This document shows, one piece after another, positions 18,491 through 27,523 of a stretch of 64,000 nucleotides of DNA. The notes under the pieces are model-generated. The model did not search any database and had not been told where the DNA came from. It saw only the letters and a program-made list of their open reading frames with translations. The translations under genes and the position numbers were made by a program. The stretch comes from Bradyrhizobium monzae (GTDB lineage: Bacteria > Pseudomonadota > Alphaproteobacteria > Rhizobiales > Xanthobacteraceae): positions 124,001 through 188,000 of the forward strand of contig NZ_JAIRDQ010000009.1 of the NCBI RefSeq assembly GCF_021458635.1, read 5' to 3'. Numbering within the stretch: position 1 is the first letter of the stretch; every line of letters starts with the position of its first letter.

Positions 18491-18706
18491 ATGACCAGAT
18501 TTCTTTTCATTGTTTCATTGGTTTTGTGCGCATCCGGCGCGTCAGCGCAGCAGCAGCCCGGCCAAGACGCCTGCGCGCGCGACGTCACGCGTCATTGCCG
18601 CGCCGTGATGAATAATGGCGATGGCGCCGTGCTCGCCTGTCTGAAAGAGCACCGCGCCAAGCTGAGCAAGGCCTGCGACAAGGTGCTGACCGATCACGGG
18701 CAGTAA
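18491..18706 (+). CDS. small secreted Cys-rich protein, GLG1-like cysteine repeat (second of a pair)
   Basis: 71 residues. The signal peptide MTRFLFIVSLVLCASGASA is followed by one cysteine domain with the pattern C-x7-C-x13-C-x11-C (DACARDVTRHCRAV, then LACLKEHRAKLSKAC). The shared positions with the upstream gene are the four Cys, an Arg two residues before Cys2, and HR-x2-LS between Cys3 and Cys4. A GTG directly before the ATG is an alternative start. The gene ends four bases before the stop of the convergent MFS gene. Its function is unknown; it is likely to be a periplasmic disulphide-bonded protein. Confidence 0.75.
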   Translation: MTRFLFIVSLVLCASGASAQQQPGQDACARDVTRHCRAVMNNGDGAVLACLKEHRAKLSKACDKVLTDHGQ

Positions 18707-18709
18707 GGA

Positions 18710-20398
18710 TTACGTGCTGCTGCCCGCCGCGGTCGCGACCACCGGCAGCACCTCGGCACTCGCGCGATCCGGCGTGGCCTCGTTCCAGCGCACCGAACCG
18801 AACGGTCGCTCCAGCATGCGGCGGATTCGTACCGGCTCGGGGCCGATATGAAAATCGATCGCTTGCTGATGCAGCGCGCGCTCGGACTGGGTCGAACGGT
18901 TGCGCTGGCGCAGATAGTCGAACCAGGTCGGGCAGTGATAGCGCTCGGTCCACAATTCAGGATCGGCGATGTCCCGCGCAATGGACCAGCCATAGGCGCC
19001 GTTGCGCTGCCGGGACAGCTGCACGTCCTGCATCACATTGTGGAAGGCGCGCGCGTTTTCTTGGGCGACGCGATATTCGATCTCCACCACCAGCGGTCCG
19101 CTGCGCCCGGTCAGTGATAGCTTGACTTCGGGATCGGCCAGCACGTCGGCGTCTTCGTTGCGAGCGCCGACGCGCGGCATCGCGAGCCAGATGCCGAGCA
19201 GAGGCGAGACCAGCATCAGGCCGGCCGCAACGAGTAGCGCGACCTCGACGCCGGCGTAGTCGGTGAGATGGCCCCAGCCCCAGGCGCCGATCGCGATGCC
19301 GCCGGAAATCGAAGCCTGGAACGCGGCGAGCGAACGCCCGGCGACCCAGCGCGGCGCCGAGAGCTGCACGCCGATATTGAACAGCGCGACGGAGGCCATC
19401 CAGACCGCGCCGGCCAGCACCAGCGCGGCCGCGGTCAGCACCGGTTCGCTGGAGAGCCCGAGCGCCGCCATCGCAAACGCCATTGCGATGGTGCAGGCAC
19501 GGATCGCGGACTCGCCGCTCATGCGCTTGCGCAATTCGTGGATGTTGAGCGCACCGACGACGGCGCCCATGCCGAAAGCGCCGAGCATGATGCCGTAGGT
19601 CTGTGCGCCGCCATGCAAGAGATCGCGCGCGACCAGCGGCATCAGCGCCATCACGGCGCCGCCGATCAGGCCCATCACCAGCGTGCGCAACAGCACGATC
19701 TTGATCGGCGGCGAATTGGTGATGTAGCGGAAGCCCGAGACCATGGCGCGGTTGAGCTTCTCCCGCGGCAGCCGCGATGGCTCGGTGGTCCGCCGCCAGA
19801 GCAGCAGCACCACCAGCAGCGGCAGATAGAGGATCGCATTGCAGGCAAACGCCGCGACCGCGCCGAGGGCGGCCACGATGACGCCGCCGACCGCGGGGCC
19901 GAAGCTGCGCGCGATGTTGTAGCTGATGCCGTTCAGCGCCACCGCCGACGGCAGCGCTTCCGGCGGCACCTGCTCGCTGACCGAGGACTGCCAGGCGGGA
20001 CCAAACAGCGCATTGCCGCTGCCCACGACGAAGCAGAAGGCCAGCAGCGATTCCGGGGCGATGAGCTGAAGCCCGGCGAGGATCGTGAGCGCAGTTGCGC
20101 CGGTCAGCGCGATCAAGAGTGCGACCAGGGTCACGATGCGGCGGTCGTACATGTCGGCGATGGCGCCGGCCGGCATCGAGATCAGCATGATCGGCAGCAT
20201 CAGGGCGGTCTGCACCAGCGCCACCTTGTCGGCGGACGCCGCCATCTGCGTCATCGCCCAGGCCGCGCCCACGCCCTGGATCAGGAGGCCGAGATTTGAA
20301 AGCAGGCTCGCGAGCCAGATGCGCCGGAACACGGTATACCGCAGGGGGGCCGCGATGCCGTCGGCGGAACGTCTCTGGCGGTTCGTCTGCTCGGTCAT
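18710..20398 (-). CDS. MFS transporter (MFS_3/enterobactin-exporter type) with soluble C-terminal domain
   Basis: 562 residues. About 12 transmembrane helices lie in residues 25-410, with the MFS loop motif AGAIADMYDRRIV between TM2 and TM3 and RSFGPAVGGVIVAALG in TM5. After the last helix comes a soluble domain of about 150 residues (PLVVEIEYRVAQENARAFHNVMQDVQLSRQRNGAYGWSIARD...FDYLRQRNRSTQSE), similar to an antibiotic-biosynthesis-monooxygenase-like ferredoxin fold as found in the 'transmembrane secretion effector' group. Export of a small hydrophobic compound or siderophore is likely; the substrate is unknown. The ATG at 20398 is chosen for its nearby GGAAGAGG; an ATG 16 codons upstream (20446) is possible. 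Confidence 0.83.
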   Translation of the reverse strand: MTEQTNRQRRSADGIAAPLRYTVFRRIWLASLLSNLGLLIQGVGAAWAMTQMAASADKVALVQTALMLPIMLISMPAGAIADMYDRRIVTLVALLIALTGATALTILAGLQLIAPESLLAFCFVVGSGNALFGPAWQSSVSEQVPPEALPSAVALNGISYNIARSFGPAVGGVIVAALGAVAAFACNAILYLPLLVVLLLWRRTTEPSRLPREKLNRAMVSGFRYITNSPPIKIVLLRTLVMGLIGGAVMALMPLVARDLLHGGAQTYGIMLGAFGMGAVVGALNIHELRKRMSGESAIRACTIAMAFAMAALGLSSEPVLTAAALVLAGAVWMASVALFNIGVQLSAPRWVAGRSLAAFQASISGGIAIGAWGWGHLTDYAGVEVALLVAAGLMLVSPLLGIWLAMPRVGARNEDADVLADPEVKLSLTGRSGPLVVEIEYRVAQENARAFHNVMQDVQLSRQRNGAYGWSIARDIADPELWTERYHCPTWFDYLRQRNRSTQSERALHQQAIDFHIGPEPVRIRRMLERPFGSVRWNEATPDRASAEVLPVVATAAGSST

Positions 20399-20534
20399 AT
20401 CCTCTTCCAAGTCGTCTGGCAGAAACGGCTTCAATGATTCCGGCATCTTCAGTGATGCCTGCGAAAGTCCTTCGCTGTCCAGTGGTTAGGCCGCTATAAG
20501 CAGTGCAAAGACATGGTTTTACGGGGAGGAGCGG

Positions 20535-21917
20535 ATGAAGCTGTCACGACGGACGATCCTGCAGGGTGCAGGTAGCGTGGCTTTCGCGGTTGCGAGCTTT
20601 CGCAACGATGCGCTGGCGCAAGGGCAGTCCGCGGTCAAAAATCCCGACAACAACCTTGAAGTGCCGCCGATCCTGTTCGTCCATGGCAATGGCGACTACG
20701 ACGCGCTCTGGATGACGACGCTGTGGCGCATGGAATCCAACGGCATCGCGCGCGACCGCATGATGGCGATCAATTTCACCAATCCTAGCGCACGCACCGA
20801 CGACGCGGTCGAACAGGCCAACCGCTCCTCGACCGAGGATCAGCGCCGCGAGCTTGCCGCCGCCGTCGCCGAGCTCAAACGCCGCACCGGCGCGGCGCGC
20901 GTCGCGCTGGTCGGCAATTCACGCGGCGGTAACTCCATCCGCAACGTCATCAAGAATGGCGGCGCCGGCGATGTCAGTCACGCGGTCCTGTGCGGCACGC
21001 CCAATCACGGCGTGTTTGCGCTCGATGATCTCCTCGGCAGCGAGTTCAACGGACGCGGCGCCTTCCTGCGCGGCTTGAACGGCGGCGACAGCGAGGTGAC
21101 GCCGGGCACGGCTTTCCTCACCCTGCGCAGCGACGGCATGGACAAATATGCGCAACCCGATGGCCGCTTCATGGGCAAGCCGGGCGTGCCGACCAATGTC
21201 ACTTTCGAGGGGCCGGAGCTGAAGGGCGCGACCAATCTCGTGCTCGGCACGATCGACCATCGCGAGACGGCGTATCACCCGCGCGCCTTCCGCGAGATCT
21301 ACAAGTTCATCGCCGGCCGCGAGCCTGCGCGCATTGCGATCACGCCGGAGCAGACCGTTCGCATCGGCGGATTGGTCACGGGCGCGGTGGACGGCGTTCC
21401 GACCAACCGCCCGGTGGCCGGCGCGACGGTGGAGATCAACCATGTCGACCGCGAGAGCGGGGAGCGCAGGGGCGATGTGGTGCACCGCGCGACGACGGGC
21501 GCCGACGGCCGCTGGGGGCCGGCCACGGTCGATCCGACCTCGCCGCTCGAAATCGTCCTGACCTCGCCGGACGCCCCGATCACTCATTTCTACCGTTCGC
21601 CCTTCCCGCGCTCCTCCGACGTCGTGCATTTGCGCGCCGCGCGGCCGTTCGTTCAGGCGGACAAGGACGCCGGTGCGGTCGTGATCATGTCGCGCCCGCG
21701 CGGCTATTTCGGTCTGCCGCGCGACACCGTCCTGTTCGACGGCCAGGAGCCCGCCGACGTCCATCCGGGCGTGCCCACGGATGCGGCAGCAACTTTGCGC
21801 CTTCCGGCCAGCGAGGTCGGGCGTAACGTTGTGGCCCAGTTCAACGAAGAACGAATTGTGGCACGCGCCTGGCCGGCCTCCGAGAACAGGATTGCGGTTG
21901 CCGAACTGACTTATTAG
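20535..21917 (+). CDS. Tat-exported alpha/beta hydrolase (lipase-like)
   Basis: 460 residues. The twin-arginine signal is MKLSRRTILQGAGSVAFAVASF. The hydrolase domain begins PPILFVHGNGDYDALW and the nucleophile elbow is VALVGNSRGGNSI (GxSxG, Ser at about residue 127). CGTPNHGVFAL resembles lipases acting on insoluble esters. A probable His is in GTIDHRETAYHPRAF. The last 170 residues form a beta-rich domain (VAGATVEINHVDRESGER...), perhaps for substrate binding. Export folded through Tat suggests a periplasmic or secreted enzyme; polyester or lipid hydrolysis is a guess. GGGAGGA precedes the ATG. It is 50 bases upstream of the P450 gene on the same strand. Confidence 0.75.
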   Translation: MKLSRRTILQGAGSVAFAVASFRNDALAQGQSAVKNPDNNLEVPPILFVHGNGDYDALWMTTLWRMESNGIARDRMMAINFTNPSARTDDAVEQANRSSTEDQRRELAAAVAELKRRTGAARVALVGNSRGGNSIRNVIKNGGAGDVSHAVLCGTPNHGVFALDDLLGSEFNGRGAFLRGLNGGDSEVTPGTAFLTLRSDGMDKYAQPDGRFMGKPGVPTNVTFEGPELKGATNLVLGTIDHRETAYHPRAFREIYKFIAGREPARIAITPEQTVRIGGLVTGAVDGVPTNRPVAGATVEINHVDRESGERRGDVVHRATTGADGRWGPATVDPTSPLEIVLTSPDAPITHFYRSPFPRSSDVVHLRAARPFVQADKDAGAVVIMSRPRGYFGLPRDTVLFDGQEPADVHPGVPTDAAATLRLPASEVGRNVVAQFNEERIVARAWPASENRIAVAELTY

Positions 21918-21967
21918 CTAATTGCCTGCGCAAGCCTTTACTGCGACGAGATCTGCGGGAGAGAGCC

Positions 21968-23335
21968 ATGAACATCGCCAGCGTGCGTCGGCCCGTCATC
22001 CCCCCGACCCCGCCGCGCGCGCCGGACAATTTGTCGTTCTTCGGCCGGCTTGCGGTGATCAGGCAGAATATGATCGCCACCTGGGGGCAGCGCGCCTATG
22101 AGGAAGAGATCATCCAGGGCCGCTTCTTCCTGCACAAGAGTTTTATCCTGAACCAGCCGGAAGCAATCCGGCATGTGTTGCTCAGCAACTACCAGAATTA
22201 CACGCGGACGCCGGCGGGCATCCGCATGTTGCGTCCCGTGCTCGGCGAAGGTCTGCTGCTCGCCGAAGGCCATGCCTGGACGTTTCAACGCCGCACGCTG
22301 TCACCCGCCTTCACGCCGCGCGCCACCGCCAATCTCGTGCCGCACATGACGGCGGTGCTCGACGAGACCGTCGCGAAGCTGGATGCGCATACGAACGAGC
22401 CGGTAGATTTGCGTGAGGTCATGCAACGCATGACGCTGGAGATCGCCGGGCGCACGATGTTCTCGTTCGGCATGGATCGGCACGGCCCGACCTTGCGCAA
22501 CTTCGTCACGGAATATGGCGAGCGGCTTGCGCGGGCCCATTTCCTCGACATGGTGCTGCCGGTCTCCTGGCCGACGCCCCTGGATCGGGCCCGGGCTCGT
22601 TTCCGCAAGCGCTGGGTCGAGTTCGTCGCGATGCTGATTGCCGAGCGGCGTGCGACGGGCAAGAAGGACGGCGCGCCGCCGCGCGATCTATTCGATCTCA
22701 TGGACGACGCCCGCGATCCTGAAACGGGCAAGGGTTTTTCGGACGAGCAGCTCGTCGACGAGGTGGCGACCATGATCCTGGCGGGTCACGAGACGACCGC
22801 GACCGCGCTGTTCTGGGCGCTCTATCTGCTGGCCCTCGATCCGGATACGCAGGAGGAAGTCGCTTCCGAGACCCGCGGCGAACATCTCGACAGCATGGCC
22901 GACATCGACCGGCAAAAATTCACGCGCGCGGTGGTCGATGAGACCATGCGGCTCTATCCGTCGGCCTTTCTGATCGCCCGGGCCGCGCGCGACAAGGACA
23001 ATGTCGGCGGCGCACAGGTCAGCAAGGGCGACATCATCATGATCGCGCCCTGGTTGCTGCACCGGCACGAGAAGCTGTGGGATCAGCCGGACGCGTTCAT
23101 TCCAAAACGCTTCATGTCGAAAGAGGCGCCGGATCGCTTCGCCTATCTGCCGTTTGGCGCGGGCCCGCGCGTCTGCATCGGCGCGCCGTTCGCGCAAGCC
23201 GAGTCCGTTCTGGCGCTGGCGCGATTGATCGGGACGTTCCGCGTCGAACTGTCGGACGCGACGCCGGTCATTCCGTATGGCGTCGTCACGACCCAGCCTG
23301 ACCACTCACCCCTGTTCCGCATCACGCGCCGGTGA
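21968..23335 (+). CDS. cytochrome P450
   Basis: 455 residues and soluble, with the normal length for a bacterial P450 of the CYP4/CYP102-like type. The I-helix motif is AGHETTATALFWALY, the K-helix ETMR motif is at about residues 325-328, and the haem loop is FGAGPRVCIGAPFA with the haem-ligating Cys at residue 403. The N-terminus (PPTPPRAPDNLSFFGRLAVIRQN) is proline-rich as expected. The substrate is unknown; fatty acids are typical for relatives. No ferredoxin or reductase gene is adjacent, so electrons must come from elsewhere. It follows the Tat hydrolase gene with 50 bases between and precedes the cyclase gene. Confidence 0.94.
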   Translation: MNIASVRRPVIPPTPPRAPDNLSFFGRLAVIRQNMIATWGQRAYEEEIIQGRFFLHKSFILNQPEAIRHVLLSNYQNYTRTPAGIRMLRPVLGEGLLLAEGHAWTFQRRTLSPAFTPRATANLVPHMTAVLDETVAKLDAHTNEPVDLREVMQRMTLEIAGRTMFSFGMDRHGPTLRNFVTEYGERLARAHFLDMVLPVSWPTPLDRARARFRKRWVEFVAMLIAERRATGKKDGAPPRDLFDLMDDARDPETGKGFSDEQLVDEVATMILAGHETTATALFWALYLLALDPDTQEEVASETRGEHLDSMADIDRQKFTRAVVDETMRLYPSAFLIARAARDKDNVGGAQVSKGDIIMIAPWLLHRHEKLWDQPDAFIPKRFMSKEAPDRFAYLPFGAGPRVCIGAPFAQAESVLALARLIGTFRVELSDATPVIPYGVVTTQPDHSPLFRITRR

Positions 23336-23380
23336 CAGGCTCTGACCGTTGCCGTGATCCACCCCAAATAGAGTTGCGCC

Positions 23381-24790
23381 ATGAGCGACATCCAGGCCCA
23401 ATTATCCGTTCTGAAGCAGACCGCCGACGCGAATGTGGTCGATGCGATCGCGCGTCTCATCGAGGACGGCGAGGATCACGAGCTCAACCGCGTCAATGTC
23501 CTCGACTTCGCCACGCACCACGGCGTCGATGAAGAGCACGCGATCTCCACCTTTCTGCATGCGGCGCGGCTCGGGTTGTTCGATCTCGGCTGGAACGTGC
23601 TGTGCCCCGGCTGCGGCGGCGTGCTCGGCGCCCACACGACGCTGAAGGCGCTCAAGCCGGACGATTATCACTGCGCGCTCTGCGCCTGCGGCTACAAGGC
23701 GTCGGTCGACGATCAGGTCGAGGTCTCCTTCACCGTGAATCCGCGCGTCCGGCGGATCGCCGCGCACGATCCCGATACGCTTCCGGTGTGGGAGTATTTC
23801 AAGCAGGTGTTCTGGAGCTCCGGTGTCGACTTCAACAAGGAATCGTTTGCGACATTGGCCAACGAGGTGACGCTGGACACGATGGAGCTGCCGGCCGGCG
23901 AGAAGGCGACCATGTCGCTGCAACTTCCGAACGACTTCATCATCATCTTCGAGCCGGTGACGCACGCCGCCCAGTTCATCGACGTCCAGGGCGAGCCGAC
24001 CAAGGACCGCCAGCAGCTCGCGATCATGTACAACAGGGTGCAGGCGCCGACGGGGACCACGACGATGCGGCCGGGTCCGCTTCGGCTGTCGCTGGAGAAC
24101 CAGGCCGGCGTGCGGGTGCTGCCATCGGTGTTCATCGCGGCCGAGGCGCTCCATCACCTGATCGGCCAGCGCAAGCCGTTCCTCACTGCCAAGCGCATGC
24201 TGTCGAACCAGACGTTTCGCGATGTCTTCAAGGCGGACAATCTCAGTCTCGACCAGCGGCTCCAGATCACCTCGCTGACCTTCCTGTTCACCGATCTGAA
24301 GGGTTCGACCGCGCTCTACGAGCGTGTCGGCGATCTCGCCGCTTTCGATCTCGTGCGTGCGCATTTCCACGCGCTGCTGGAGATCATCTCGTCCGAGAAG
24401 GGCGCGGTGGTGAAGACGATCGGCGATGCCGTGATGGCGACCTTCGTCCGTCCCGAGCACGCCATCGTCGCGGGCCTGCGGATGCGCGCGGCGATGGACG
24501 AGCTCAACAAGCAGCGCGGCACGGCTGATCTCATCGTGAAGATCGGCATCCATGAAGGTCCGTGCCTCGCGGTGATGCTCAACGAGCGGCAGGATTATTT
24601 CGGCCAGACCGTCAACATCGCCGCGCGCGTGCAGAGCCTGTCGACCGCGCAGGAGATCCATATCACCGGTCCGGTGCTGGACGCGCCAGCGGTCGCCGAG
24701 GTCCTCAAGCAACGCGAGATCCGGCCGATCCAGAAGCAGGCGGCGCTCCGCGGTATCGCAGACAAGATGGTGGTGTACGAGATACCGTGA
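23381..24790 (+). CDS. class III cyclase with N-terminal zinc ribbon (DUF5939-like)
   Basis: 469 residues. Residues 1-60 form a helical region. A zinc ribbon follows (CPGCGG at about 76-81, then CALCACGY at about 103-110). A domain of about 170 residues that I take to be DUF5939-like comes next. The C-terminal class III catalytic domain has D305 in FTDLKGSTALYERVG, D349 in KTIGDAVMATF and the Asn/Arg pair in GQTVNIAARVQSL, so it should be active. Lys before TIGD suggests an ATP substrate. The ribbon may sense metal, redox or a partner protein. It starts 45 bases after the P450 gene, so co-expression is possible. Confidence 0.86.
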   Translation: MSDIQAQLSVLKQTADANVVDAIARLIEDGEDHELNRVNVLDFATHHGVDEEHAISTFLHAARLGLFDLGWNVLCPGCGGVLGAHTTLKALKPDDYHCALCACGYKASVDDQVEVSFTVNPRVRRIAAHDPDTLPVWEYFKQVFWSSGVDFNKESFATLANEVTLDTMELPAGEKATMSLQLPNDFIIIFEPVTHAAQFIDVQGEPTKDRQQLAIMYNRVQAPTGTTTMRPGPLRLSLENQAGVRVLPSVFIAAEALHHLIGQRKPFLTAKRMLSNQTFRDVFKADNLSLDQRLQITSLTFLFTDLKGSTALYERVGDLAAFDLVRAHFHALLEIISSEKGAVVKTIGDAVMATFVRPEHAIVAGLRMRAAMDELNKQRGTADLIVKIGIHEGPCLAVMLNERQDYFGQTVNIAARVQSLSTAQEIHITGPVLDAPAVAEVLKQREIRPIQKQAALRGIADKMVVYEIP

Positions 24791-24944
24791 CTTATCATCG
24801 TCTCGGCCTTCGCCGGGACCACGGATAATCAGATTGCCGAAACGTAATCAGCGCGCGGAACTGCCGCACGTTGCGCCGGTTGAGTTTCCCTCTCATATAA
24901 TGCTGGTAGCGGCCACGCCGCGTCATCGATTTCGGTAGGATCTT

Positions 24945-25433
24945 ATGCTCGACGGCCTGCGCCAATTCATTGCCGACATTGTTGCTCCTCATGCCCAGGA
25001 CCGCGCCTTCGGCGACAATGATTATCGGCTGGCGGCCACGGCGCTGCTGGTCCACGTGGTTTCGCTCGACGGCCAGCCGACGCAGGCCGAGCAGGGCAAG
25101 CTGCACAATCTGATCGAAAGCCATTTCGGGCTCGACCGGGGCACGGCCGACCGGCTGATTGCGGATGCGACCCAGGTCGAGGGCGAGGCGGTCGATCTTT
25201 ATCACTTTACCAGCGTCATCATGCGCTCGCTCGACGAAGAGGGCCGCAAGCGCATCGTCCAGATGATGTGGGAGCTGGTCTATGCCGACGGCCAGGTCAC
25301 CGAGTTCGAGGACAACGTCGTCTGGCGTGCTTCCGACCTGCTCGGGGTCTCCCAGCGCGACCGGATTGATCTCAAGCACGCCGTGGCGGACCGCGCCGGC
25401 GGTCAGGTCAAGGATGGCGCGCTCGGCGGCTGA
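24945..25433 (+). CDS. TerB-like (tellurite-resistance TerB fold) protein
   Basis: 162 residues and all-helical. Two TerB-type repeats are visible: AATALLVHVVSLDGQPTQAEQGKLHNLI and IVQMMWELVYADGQVTEFEDNVVWRASDLLGVS. Both carry the acidic D-G-x-x-x-x-x-E pattern that binds metal in TerB/DjlA-type domains. Despite the name, such isolated proteins are not evidence for tellurite resistance, since none of terC, terD or terZ is nearby. It is probably monocistronic. The ATG at 24945 is the only reasonable start. The role is unknown. Confidence 0.82.
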   Translation: MLDGLRQFIADIVAPHAQDRAFGDNDYRLAATALLVHVVSLDGQPTQAEQGKLHNLIESHFGLDRGTADRLIADATQVEGEAVDLYHFTSVIMRSLDEEGRKRIVQMMWELVYADGQVTEFEDNVVWRASDLLGVSQRDRIDLKHAVADRAGGQVKDGALGG

Positions 25434-25661
25434 GCTATCGCCAGCGCGGCATGATGTCCGGTTGTATCGACCACATGACGAAACTTTAATGTAGCCATCC
25501 GACCTCCCGACTCCGGATTCGCCTGTAAATCCGCGGTTTTTCCTGCTCCCTGTCGCCCGCTCAGGCCGCCATGCTGCCAGCGCCGCTTGCCTGCCGCGCG
25601 TGGCCTATGCTCCAGTTCCGCCATTGCGGCCAAAAAAACGTCAATTCAAGAGACTGCGATC

Positions 25662-26441
25662 GTGACTGAGCGGGTAACGTTGATCACCGGTGCCTCGGCG
25701 GGCATAGGCACGGAGCTGGCGCGTGTGTTTGCCGCGAACGGACATCGGCTCGCGCTGACGGCGCGACGTGCCGATCGGCTCGAGGCGCTCGCAAACGAGC
25801 TCACCTCCAAATGCGGCAAGAAGCCGATCGTGATCGCCTGCGATCTGCAGCAACCCGATGCCGGCGAAAAAATCGCCGCCGCGCTCGCTGCCGAACAGGT
25901 CGAACTCGACAATCTGGTCAACAATGCCGGCTTTGGCGTGTTCGGCGATGCCATCGACCGCGACCGCGACGAGCAGGTCGGCATCGTCGACGTCAACGTC
26001 CGCGCGCTGACCGATCTGTCGCTGCGCTTTGCCGACCAGCTGATCAGGAACAAGGGCGGCCTGCTCAATGTCGGCTCCGTCGCGGGTTTTCTGCCGGGGC
26101 CCGGCATGGCCGTGTATTACGCCTCCAAGGCCTATGTAATTTCGCTCACCGAGGCCTTGCGGGCGGAGCTCGCGCCGCGCGGCGTTCGCGTCACCGTGCT
26201 TTGCCCGGGACCGGTGCAGACCGAATTCCAGGGACGCGCCGGCGTTGGCTCCGGGCACGATACGGCGATTCTCAATGTCTCGGCTGCCGAGGTCGCACAG
26301 CAGGCCTATCGCGGCCTGATGGCGAACAAACGGGCAGTGCTGCCGGGTCTCGGTATCAAGATCGTGCCGTTCGCACTGCGGTTCTTCCCGCGCGGCTTCA
26401 TCCTGTCCGCCACCAGCCGGTTCCAGCGGCAGAGACATTAG
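25662..26441 (+). CDS. short-chain dehydrogenase/reductase (SDR)
   Basis: 259 residues. The classical SDR layout is complete: cofactor motif TLITGASAGIGTELA, NNAGFGVFGDA, the catalytic Ser in GSVAGFLPGPG and YYASK (Tyr and Lys). The Arg in LTARRADRLE after the second strand favours NADP. The C-terminus (LPGLGIKIVPFALRFFPRGFILSATSRFQ) is like that of DltE/YqjQ-type SDRs. The GTG at 25662 starts the Rossmann fold at the correct distance; the frame is open for 25 codons upstream, but that part is not SDR-like. The substrate is unknown. Confidence 0.87.
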   Translation: MTERVTLITGASAGIGTELARVFAANGHRLALTARRADRLEALANELTSKCGKKPIVIACDLQQPDAGEKIAAALAAEQVELDNLVNNAGFGVFGDAIDRDRDEQVGIVDVNVRALTDLSLRFADQLIRNKGGLLNVGSVAGFLPGPGMAVYYASKAYVISLTEALRAELAPRGVRVTVLCPGPVQTEFQGRAGVGSGHDTAILNVSAAEVAQQAYRGLMANKRAVLPGLGIKIVPFALRFFPRGFILSATSRFQRQRH

Positions 26442-26615
26442 ATTCTTTTGTTTCTTCACGAGAACCGGTACCCACTTCGCTCGAAAAGGCTCTGCAGAGC
26501 ACCCGTAGTGGCCCGGAGCTTGCTTCTATATCGGGGCGTGTGTGCGCAAACTCACACGATGTTAACCGTCACTTAGCTATGCTGGCGGCTTGAACCGATA
26601 GCACTCGCAGAGGCC

Positions 26616-27410
26616 ATGTCGTTTCGAACGGACAGGTTTGGTGGCGCAGAATTGGTGCCCTTCCCCAGAAGGACGCCGAGCGCGGCCGCCTCCGAACCGC
26701 TTCTACCGGTTCTGATCGTCCTGCATCAGGAATCCTCGACCCCCGGCCGCGTCGGCAATGCGCTGCGTGCGCTCGGCCATCGTCTCGACATTCGCAGGCC
26801 GCGCCTCGGCGATCCCCTGCCCGACACGCTCGATCGGCATGCCGGCGCCGTGGTCTTCGGTGGCCCGATGAGCGCCAATGATCCCGACGACTACGTTCGC
26901 CGCGAGATCGACTGGATCGAAATTCCGCTTCGCGAACAGCGCCCGTTCCTCGGCATCTGCCTGGGTGCGCAGATGCTGGCGATGCAGCTCGGCGCACGCG
27001 TCGCGCCGCACGCGCAGGCACTGACCCAGATCGGCTACTACCCGATCCGCCCGACCGCAGCTGGCCATGCGCTCTGCCCGGACTGGCCCGCGCAGGTCTA
27101 TCACTGGCATCGCGAAGGATTTCAGTTGCCGCGAGGTGCCGAATTGCTGGCGGAAGGCGACGATTTTCCGATCCAGGCGTTCCGCACCGGCAATGCCTTC
27201 GGCGTGCAGTTTCATCCCGACGTGACTTACGCGATGATGCATTGCTGGACCACGCGCGGCTATGACGGCCTCAGCGCGCCTGGCGCGCGCGAGCGGCATC
27301 ACCATTTTGCGGATCGCGCGGTTTACGATGCCGCGGAACGCGCCTGGCTCGTCCATTTCATCGACGGCTGGCTGGCGCGCCGGCCCGCGCTGGCACAAGC
27401 CGCCGAATAG
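26616..27410 (+). CDS. class I glutamine amidotransferase-like protein
   Basis: 264 residues. After about 30 polar residues the GATase fold starts (LPVLIVLHQESSTPGRVGNAL). The nucleophile Cys is in FLGICLGAQMLAMQLG and the catalytic His is in FGVQFHPDVTYAM. The third triad residue, Glu in most family members (FHPE), is Asp here. The GMP-synthase-like layout without a synthase domain suggests a gamma-glutamyl hydrolase or a stand-alone subunit. AGAGG precedes the ATG at 26616. Neighbouring genes on both sides point the same way but are more than 100 bases away, so no operon is evident. Confidence 0.85.
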   Translation: MSFRTDRFGGAELVPFPRRTPSAAASEPLLPVLIVLHQESSTPGRVGNALRALGHRLDIRRPRLGDPLPDTLDRHAGAVVFGGPMSANDPDDYVRREIDWIEIPLREQRPFLGICLGAQMLAMQLGARVAPHAQALTQIGYYPIRPTAAGHALCPDWPAQVYHWHREGFQLPRGAELLAEGDDFPIQAFRTGNAFGVQFHPDVTYAMMHCWTTRGYDGLSAPGARERHHHFADRAVYDAAERAWLVHFIDGWLARRPALAQAAE

Positions 27411-27523
27411 ATCGCGCCTTCCCGCAAGTCCTTCGCGCAAGTCCTTGCCTCATCCCTGGATATGCTAGGCTCGCTGCCAATGAGCGCGCGCGAACGCGTA
27501 CCGGCCAACACAGGGAGAGCGCG

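Noticed and set aside
24945..25433. Tellurite-resistance system
   Set aside because: Only a lone TerB-fold protein; no terC, terD, terZ or related genes nearby.
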